DNA of 64,000 nucleotides. Origin: Rhizobium sp. Q54. GTDB lineage: Bacteria > Pseudomonadota > Alphaproteobacteria > UBA7879 > VGCX01. The stretch is taken from the NCBI GenBank assembly GCA_945870825.1, contig CAMBTM010000001.1, positions 90,926 through 154,925 of the forward strand, written 5' to 3'. Positions 58,562-64,000 of the stretch are shown piece by piece (within the stretch, counting starts at the first letter, position 1; every line of letters starts with the position of its first letter). Position numbers and translations under genes: made by a program. Under the pieces are notes generated by a model. It made no database searches, had not been told where the DNA came from, and saw only the letters and a program-made list of their open reading frames with translations.

Positions 58562-59907
58562 AAGTACGCTTTGCGCCCAGTCCTACAGGTTATATCCATG
58601 TGGGTAACTGCAGGACGGCTTTAATCAACTGGCTTTTTGCAAGGAAACATCAAGGCACCTTTCTTTTGCGTCTAGACGATACGGATATCGACCGGTGTGA
58701 CGACAAATACGTTCAGGCTTTATTAGAAGATTGGTCTTGGCTTGGACTTAACTTTGATGAATACGTCAAACAATCTGATCGAGGCGATTTGTATAATGAT
58801 GCTCTTGAGACGTTACGGAAAGCCGGACGTCTTTATCCTTGCTATGAAACAGCAGAGGAACTGGAATACAAGCGCAAAATGCAACTGAAACGGGGACTTC
58901 CTCCCATTTATGACCGGGAAAGTCTCACCCTTTCAGAGGCTCAAAAAGCGGCGTATGCAGCAGAAGGCCGCAAACCCCACTGGCGATTTCTCCTTCATGA
59001 TACATCCATTGAATGGAATGATTTAGTGCGAGGACCTACCCATTTTGAAGGGGCACACCTTTCTGACCCGGTCTTGGTTCGAGAAAACGGGGCATTTATT
59101 TATATCCTGGCTTCCGTTGTGGATGATCTTGATTTAAATATCACTCACATTCTTCGCGGTGAAGACCATGTGTCGAACACGGCTATTCAGTTGCAATTAA
59201 TTGAAGCTTTAGGTGCTGACCCGAAATCTTTGCAATTTGCCCATCTGCCTTTGCTTGCTGGAGAAAAGGGCGAAGCATTAGGAAAAAGACTGGGTAGTTT
59301 GAGCATCGGTGATTTACGCAAACAAGGTATTTTACCTATGGCCATCAATAGCCTTCTTGGGAAAATTGGTACATCAGATGCGGTTGAACCCTATACCAAC
59401 CTTGATGATCTGGTGGCCTCTTTTGATATCGATAAATTTGCCCGGTCCACCCCGAAGTTTGCCCTCGATCATTTACTACAGATGAACAAGAAAATTATTC
59501 AAGAAACACCTTTTGATGTAGCCCTGCAATACATTGATCTACCTGAGATGGATGAAACTTTCTGGAATGGGGTTAGACATAATGTGGAATCCTTGGATGA
59601 AGTAAAAACCTGGTGGACCATCTGTCATTGCGAAGGCGATGGAACCGTACAAGAAGAAGATAAATCCTATATTGCAGAAGCATTGAATCTTTTACCCAAT
59701 GGTCCCTGGACCCAAAATCCTTGGGATCAGTGGATCCAATCCTTAACTGCCGCAACCCAGCGCAAGGGGAAAAGTCTTTATATGCCCCTTCGTTTAGCAC
59801 TTACGGGTCAAGAACATGGGCCTGAACTTAAAATTATCATCATGCTTTTAGGGCATGATTTAGTACGCGCTAAGCTTCAACAGGCAGGTCACCATGCGCC
59901 TTTATAA
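58558..59907 (+). CDS. gltX: Glutamyl-tRNA synthetase
   Basis: 449 residues. The N-terminal FAPSPTGYIHVGNCRTALINW includes the HIGH-equivalent (His14-Asn17) and LLRLDDTD follows. LRGEDHVSNTAIQLQL is typical. The KMSKS-equivalent reads ALGKR (GEALGKRLGSLS) where relatives usually have LSKR. Many alphaproteobacteria carry two GluRS, one of which also charges tRNA-Gln; this one is the short type. It overlaps cysS by 14 bases. Confidence 0.95.
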   Translation: MKVRFAPSPTGYIHVGNCRTALINWLFARKHQGTFLLRLDDTDIDRCDDKYVQALLEDWSWLGLNFDEYVKQSDRGDLYNDALETLRKAGRLYPCYETAEELEYKRKMQLKRGLPPIYDRESLTLSEAQKAAYAAEGRKPHWRFLLHDTSIEWNDLVRGPTHFEGAHLSDPVLVRENGAFIYILASVVDDLDLNITHILRGEDHVSNTAIQLQLIEALGADPKSLQFAHLPLLAGEKGEALGKRLGSLSIGDLRKQGILPMAINSLLGKIGTSDAVEPYTNLDDLVASFDIDKFARSTPKFALDHLLQMNKKIIQETPFDVALQYIDLPEMDETFWNGVRHNVESLDEVKTWWTICHCEGDGTVQEEDKSYIAEALNLLPNGPWTQNPWDQWIQSLTAATQRKGKSLYMPLRLALTGQEHGPELKIIIMLLGHDLVRAKLQQAGHHAPL

Positions 59908-61249
59908 TACCCTGACCCGTTCGAAAGAAACCTTTAACCCCATAGATCCAGAACACATCAAATTTTATGTGTGTGGCCCAACAGTTTATGACCGTGCCCA
60001 TATTGGTAATGCGCGCCCGGTGGTGGTTTTTGATATTCTTTTGCGCCTTTTGCAACATCTTTATCCCAAGGTAACTTATGTAAGAAATATCACAGATATC
60101 GATGATAAGATTATTGTTGCATCCCGTGAGCGGAATATCGATATCAAAACATTGACCGAAGAAACAACGAAAATGTATCAAGAAGACATGGGGGCTTTGA
60201 ATGCTATCCCCCCCTCTTGCCAACCTAAAGCGACGGATCATATTGCAGATATGCAATCCATCATCGCCGAATTGATTGAAAAAGGTCATGCCTACGCAGC
60301 AGAAGGCCATGTGTTGTTCTCCGTCAAATCAGATCCATCCTATGGTCTTCTTGCAAGACTGAACCGAGATGATATGATTGCAGGCGCCCGTGTCGAGGTG
60401 GCCCCTTACAAAAAAGACCCTGAGGACTTTGTGTTGTGGAAACCATCCACTTTTGAACAACCCGGGTGGGACAGTCCCTGGGGATATGGTCGCCCTGGTT
60501 GGCATATTGAATGTTCTGCTATGGCTAAAAAATACCTCGGTGAAACATTCGACATTCATGGAGGTGGCATTGATCTTATATTTCCCCATCATGAAAACGA
60601 AATTGCCCAAAGCAGCTGTTGCCATCAAAAGCCCCTTGCAAATTACTGGATGCATAATGGTCACTTGGTGGTGAACGGTGAAAAAATGTCAAAATCCCTG
60701 GGTAATTTTTTCACAGTGCGTGAAAAACTAGCGGATATGCCTGGTGAAGTGATTCGTCTTATCTTGATGGCAACGCATTACCGGCAACCTTTGGATTGGA
60801 CTGATCAAGCAGTGACCCAAGCCAAAAATATTTTGGATCGTTTTTACGGTGCTCTTCAAGGATATGAAGGGGAGACGGGCTCTTTTTCAGAGTCTGTTTT
60901 AGAGGCCCTTCAAGATGACCTGAACACGCCTTTGGCCCTCGCTCATTTGCATGAATTGACGCAAAGTATTTATAAAGCAGCAACGGATAAAGAGAAAACC
61001 CTTTATCAACAACAGTTGAAATCCAATGGCAATTTGTTGGGATTACTCTTTCAAACACCCCGTCAATGGTTTCAGGAAAATAAGACGGCAAGCCTATCAC
61101 CGGAAGATATCCATGCGTTGATTAATGAGCGACGATCGACGCGTGAGTCAAAAAATTTCAAACGGGCAGATGAGATTAGACAACAGCTGGAAGAACAAGG
61201 TATTATTTTAGAAGATACTGTGCATGGATCAACGTGGAAATATAAATAA
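59894..61249 (+). CDS. cysS: Cysteinyl-tRNA synthetase
   Basis: 451 residues. HIGH-equivalent HIGN (36-39), zinc ligands starting at Cys27 (YVCGPTVYDRAHIGNARP), GWHIECSAMA, GGGIDLIFPHHENE and KMSKSLGNFF are all present. The C-terminal ARRSTRESKNFKRADEIR-type helix is normal. Translationally coupled to gltX, and the next ATG follows its stop directly. Confidence 0.98.
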   Translation: MRLYNTLTRSKETFNPIDPEHIKFYVCGPTVYDRAHIGNARPVVVFDILLRLLQHLYPKVTYVRNITDIDDKIIVASRERNIDIKTLTEETTKMYQEDMGALNAIPPSCQPKATDHIADMQSIIAELIEKGHAYAAEGHVLFSVKSDPSYGLLARLNRDDMIAGARVEVAPYKKDPEDFVLWKPSTFEQPGWDSPWGYGRPGWHIECSAMAKKYLGETFDIHGGGIDLIFPHHENEIAQSSCCHQKPLANYWMHNGHLVVNGEKMSKSLGNFFTVREKLADMPGEVIRLILMATHYRQPLDWTDQAVTQAKNILDRFYGALQGYEGETGSFSESVLEALQDDLNTPLALAHLHELTQSIYKAATDKEKTLYQQQLKSNGNLLGLLFQTPRQWFQENKTASLSPEDIHALINERRSTRESKNFKRADEIRQQLEEQGIILEDTVHGSTWKYK

Positions 61250-61969
61250 ATGAAAAAACCAATTATTGGCATTGTGATGAACTATGATGAAAAGGGTGAA
61301 TACTTTTCACAGTATCCCTGGTATGCCCTTCGCAAAGACTATTTCCGTTCTATCCAAAATGCAGGCGGTGCCCCTGTGGCCTTGCCTTTTCACATAGATG
61401 CTATTCCTGACTATGTTCGCATGATGGACGGTCTTGTGATCGCAGGGGGTGAAGATTATCCCCCAGAGTTTTACGGCGAAGCACCAATGGGTGAACGGCT
61501 TAATCTTTTAAAAGGGGGGCGGTCAGAGTTTGATTTTAAATTGTTGGAAGCAGCCCTTGAAAAAAATATCCCAGTCTTAGGAATTTGCGCTGGTGAACAG
61601 GCGATTAACATCTACTTTGGTGGAACTCTTGTGCAAGATATTGAAACCTTGATTCCAGGGGCCTTGAATCATATGAAGCCTTGTCCTTCTCATGAACCAT
61701 CCCATGCGATCGATATTGTGGAAGGCACCCTTTTGCATCGCTGCACAGAATCCACTGGATATAAAGTAAACTCAGCCCACCATCAGGCGGTCAACCGTCC
61801 AGGCAAAGGTCTTGTGATTAACGCGCGCTCTCCTGACGGCGTGATCGAAGGGGTTGAACATCCAGGGTATAAATTTTGCCTTGGGGTTGAATGGCATCCT
61901 GAGTTTGAAATTGACGCGGAAGATAAACGCCTCATGAAGGCTTTTATTGCAGCGACTCAATCCTCATGA
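61250..61969 (+). CDS. Class I glutamine amidotransferase, gamma-glutamyl-GABA hydrolase (PuuD/peptidase C26) family
   Basis: 239 residues. The nucleophile elbow GICAGEQ (Cys113), the oxyanion region VIAGGEDYPP, and the catalytic GVEWHPEFE (His, Glu) form a complete triad. GICAGEQ differs by one residue from the more common GICRGxQ. It cleaves gamma-glutamyl bonds, as in putrescine or gamma-glutamyl-amino-acid degradation; the true substrate is open. It overlaps the next gene by 4 bases. Confidence 0.9.
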   Translation: MKKPIIGIVMNYDEKGEYFSQYPWYALRKDYFRSIQNAGGAPVALPFHIDAIPDYVRMMDGLVIAGGEDYPPEFYGEAPMGERLNLLKGGRSEFDFKLLEAALEKNIPVLGICAGEQAINIYFGGTLVQDIETLIPGALNHMKPCPSHEPSHAIDIVEGTLLHRCTESTGYKVNSAHHQAVNRPGKGLVINARSPDGVIEGVEHPGYKFCLGVEWHPEFEIDAEDKRLMKAFIAATQSS

Positions 61970-62703
61970 CCCAACAACCTGATTCCCAGCGTATTGCAAA
62001 ATTCCTAGCCCATGCGGGGGTTTGTTCAAGGCGTGCCGCTGAACAACTCATTCTAGACGGTAAAGTCTTTGTGAATGGGAAGGTCATCGTTAGCCCTGCT
62101 TTGAATGTATCTTCGAAAGATAAAATTACTGTCGATGGGAAGCCCATTATTGCGCGGGAAAAAACCCGTCTTTGGCTATATCATAAACCCGTTGGTTTTT
62201 TATGTACGCGCAGCGACCCAGAAGGTCGTCCCACGATTTTTGACAATCTTAACAGTAAAAGGCTCCCTTATACGGTTTCTGTGGGACGTCTTGACTTTAA
62301 CTCAGAAGGGTTGTTGTTGTTGACCAACAATGGCGAACTTGCCCGGTTTCTGGAACTTCCCGCTACAGCCTGTGAACGTCATTACCGAGTACGTGTCAAA
62401 GGCCTTGTCCAAGAAAATGAACTAGCCCGACTGCAAAAAGGCATTACCATTGAGGGTATTCATTATCAATCCATTGAAGCCACAGTCGAACACCATCAAT
62501 CCAGCAACAGTTGGATCCGGATGACCTTGCATGAAGGAAAGAATCGCGAAATCCGGCGCATCCTTGAACACTTGGGTTATGCTGTGAACCGCCTCATCCG
62601 GCTCAACTACGGGGCCTTTCAACTGGGGAATTTGAAATCAGGGGAGGTTAAGGAAGTGCCTGAGGATTATTTGATTCAGGTTCTGCCGAAGACGTTTTTG
62701 TAA
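61966..62703 (+). CDS. rluB: Ribosomal pseudouridine synthase, RsuA/RluB/E/F family
   Basis: 245 residues. An S4 domain (RIAKFLAHAGVCSRRAAEQL, residues 9-50) precedes the catalytic motif VGRLDFNSEGLLLLTN with Asp110. The closing RIRLNYGAFQLGNLKSGEVKEV-type segment (RLNYGAFQLG) is normal. The group modifies 23S rRNA position 2605 (RluB) or a related site; the exact member cannot be fixed by eye. Its 3' end overlaps ygfZ, convergent, by 56 bases. Confidence 0.88.
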   Translation: MTQQPDSQRIAKFLAHAGVCSRRAAEQLILDGKVFVNGKVIVSPALNVSSKDKITVDGKPIIAREKTRLWLYHKPVGFLCTRSDPEGRPTIFDNLNSKRLPYTVSVGRLDFNSEGLLLLTNNGELARFLELPATACERHYRVRVKGLVQENELARLQKGITIEGIHYQSIEATVEHHQSSNSWIRMTLHEGKNREIRRILEHLGYAVNRLIRLNYGAFQLGNLKSGEVKEVPEDYLIQVLPKTFL

Positions 62704-63478
62704 CCCTCGCACCGTTTTCAGCCTCTAGGGATATTGTTACACTATCGATCTGCAACAAAGCTAACCCAACATCCCCTACGCTTGATTTCATTGTTCCCAT
62801 CCTTACACCTTGATGGAAGAGTGCCGATCCAAAGGGGGGCAAGGGCCCTTCAATCTTAACCGTCATTAAACGTTTTCTGACAAGGCCCCGGTGGTGGGTG
62901 CGGGACATAAGCTCTTGCCCCACATAGCATCCTTTTTCAAAACTAATGCCATGAAGTTCATGGTAGTTATTTTCCAAAATAATGGCTTTATCGATGACAA
63001 GATCCCTGCTGCCATCAGGGACAGCTAGCATGATGCGATGACGGTCATAGTCTTCAAAGCTTCCTTGTTCTTCGGGGCATGTATCATTAGGAAAAAGCCG
63101 TAAATATCCCATCTGGTCTAAACGAGGGTCTATTTTGAAGGATGAGGGACAAGCACCTCCCCACGCAGCATATAGTCTCATACAATCACTAATATCTTGA
63201 ATCGCTACCCGAGAACGCAGTTTATGTTTTTGAAGAAGGGATAAAAGGTCAGGGGTTCTTTCTTTTTCAGGAGTTAAATAAAGAATATCATCCTGTTCAA
63301 TGATGAAAAAATCATGGAGAAATCGCCCTTGAGGGGACAAAAGGGCCGTGAAAAGAATTCCTTTTTCTTTAAGTAGATGAATATCATTGGTGATCAACCC
63401 TTGAAGTAAAGTATAATGATCTTCCCCTTGAAGGCTTATAACGCCCCGATGATGCAATGCTACACAAAAATTTGTCAT
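62648..63478 (-). CDS. ygfZ: Folate-binding Fe-S cluster repair protein YgfZ/CAF17-like
   Basis: 276 residues from the ATG at 63478, where AAGGA lies 5 bases upstream and a 4-base overlap couples it to the metallopeptidase gene; the longer frame from 63559 is rejected. The signature KGCYVGQELMSRTHHRG with its conserved Cys is present, as is LQGLITNDI near the N-terminus. It supports assembly and repair of iron-sulfur enzymes with tetrahydrofolate. Its 3' end overlaps the pseudouridine synthase gene. Confidence 0.93.
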   Translation of the reverse strand: MTNFCVALHHRGVISLQGEDHYTLLQGLITNDIHLLKEKGILFTALLSPQGRFLHDFFIIEQDDILYLTPEKERTPDLLSLLQKHKLRSRVAIQDISDCMRLYAAWGGACPSSFKIDPRLDQMGYLRLFPNDTCPEEQGSFEDYDRHRIMLAVPDGSRDLVIDKAIILENNYHELHGISFEKGCYVGQELMSRTHHRGLVRKRLMTVKIEGPLPPFGSALFHQGVRMGTMKSSVGDVGLALLQIDSVTISLEAENGARVTKTSSAEPESNNPQALP

Positions 63479-64000
63479 GATGTCCTTAATGGAAATTGTG
63501 AATACAAGGTTCCCCCATGGCGTTTGAGCCAAAGACGATGGATTCTGTAAGTCGGGCAAAGGGTTTCAACCACTTTCCAAAACTTATCACTATGATTCAT
63601 ATGTACAATATGACTGACTTCGTGGGCAACAACATAGTCTGCAACAGAAGGGGGTGCCAAGAGAAGTCGCCAGTTAAACGAAAGGGTTCCTTTAGCAGAA
63701 CAACTGCCCCACCGACTAATGGTATCTTTGACACTCACACGGTCAAAACTTACGCCCAATCTTGATGCATAGTCCTGAGCAAGATCTTTAAAAAATCCTT
63801 GGGCTTTCTTCTTAAACCAGGGCATCAAAAGAGATTCCAAATCTGTCACGTCTTTGCCCCCAACCCACAATACCCGTTCTGTTTCAAAAACGCCTTTTTT
63901 ACGCAAAGGGTCATGGGACAAGATGTAACTATCCCCTAAAATAGAGAGGTGATCCCCAAGGGTGATTTGAGGGTTTCCTTGATGCTTTTGGAATTGACAC
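63475..64000 (-). CDS. YgjP-like (M48/DUF45-type) metallopeptidase, 5' end outside window
   Basis: The frame is open to the right window edge; reading in gives QFQKHQGNPQITLGDHLSI before the part from 63921 (whose TTG is not the real start). The visible 175 residues contain the DUF45/YgjP pattern: SRWGSCSAKGTLSFNWRL, then the zinc-binding HEVSHIVHMNHSDKFW. Probably an intracellular zinc-dependent hydrolase. Its TGA overlaps the ygfZ ATG. Confidence 0.9.
   Translation of the reverse strand, partial: CQFQKHQGNPQITLGDHLSILGDSYILSHDPLRKKGVFETERVLWVGGKDVTDLESLLMPWFKKKAQGFFKDLAQDYASRLGVSFDRVSVKDTISRWGSCSAKGTLSFNWRLLLAPPSVADYVVAHEVSHIVHMNHSDKFWKVVETLCPTYRIHRLWLKRHGGTLYSQFPLRTS

Overview
The window is a 64 kb chromosomal stretch of an alphaproteobacterium with moderately low G+C (mid-40s percent by eye). 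Markers for that group are a DUF2948 gene beside murA, the alphaproteobacterial form of dcd, an NDUFAF5-type methyltransferase relative, a short GluRS, long-form HPF and a 41-residue L36. Several traits suggest a host-associated lineage such as Holosporales/Paracaedibacter-like bacteria: a reduced SOS-type regulator, tandem MHS-family metabolite importers, a very large secreted leucine-rich-repeat protein, a Fic protein and a type VI secretion cluster. That placement is inference.

Layout. 1-5.2 kb: envelope and nucleotide genes (lipoprotein, DUF2948, murA, dcd, a small basic ORF), tRNA-Thr, an outer-membrane beta-barrel protein and rluD. 5.2-10.3 kb, minus strand: a tightly coupled operon of vWA protein, PP2C phosphatase, Ser/Thr kinase and a zinc-ribbon protein, which is a TerY-P-type phosphorylation triad. 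10.5-24.4 kb, plus strand, divergent from it: a T6SS operon tssB-tssC-hcp-hcp-tssE-tssF-tssG-clpV-vgrG-YwqK/MORN-DUF4280-SPOR protein-lipoprotein. It encodes sheath, tube, baseplate wedge, disassembly ATPase and spike, but no recognisable TssA, TssJ, TssK, TssL or TssM.

24.4-32.3 kb, minus strand: a UbiH-type monooxygenase, sodB, a 1447-residue exported LRR protein and a DEAD-box helicase. The helicase is preceded by about 460 bases rich in inverted repeats, with a predicted seven-residue leader peptide. 32.8-36.3 kb: a membrane receptor-like protein, a LexA homologue that appears to have lost the autocleavage serine and lysine, and a Fic protein whose promoter carries two copies of a palindromic operator. 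36.4-42.9 kb: dnaN-recF-gyrB-class A PBP operon without dnaA.

43-52 kb: hpf, an exported protein, rpmJ, a LOG-family protein, psd-pssA (phosphatidylethanolamine synthesis), a membrane protein, murJ and secA. 52-56.4 kb: tRNA-Leu, an unknown gene, and a LysR regulator translationally coupled to two MHS transporters. 56.4-64 kb: a compact plus-strand run of rnhA, a truncated SAM-methyltransferase homologue, a WecA/MraY-like transferase, gltX, cysS, a class I glutamine amidotransferase and an RsuA/RluB-type pseudouridine synthase, meeting ygfZ and a YgjP-type metallopeptidase on the minus strand.

The strongest candidate for an unusual system is the 5.2-24.4 kb block: a non-canonical T6SS whose expected trans-envelope genes are missing from the cluster and replaced by a SPOR-domain membrane protein plus a lipoprotein, paired with a divergent TerY-P kinase/phosphatase/vWA operon that could control firing.
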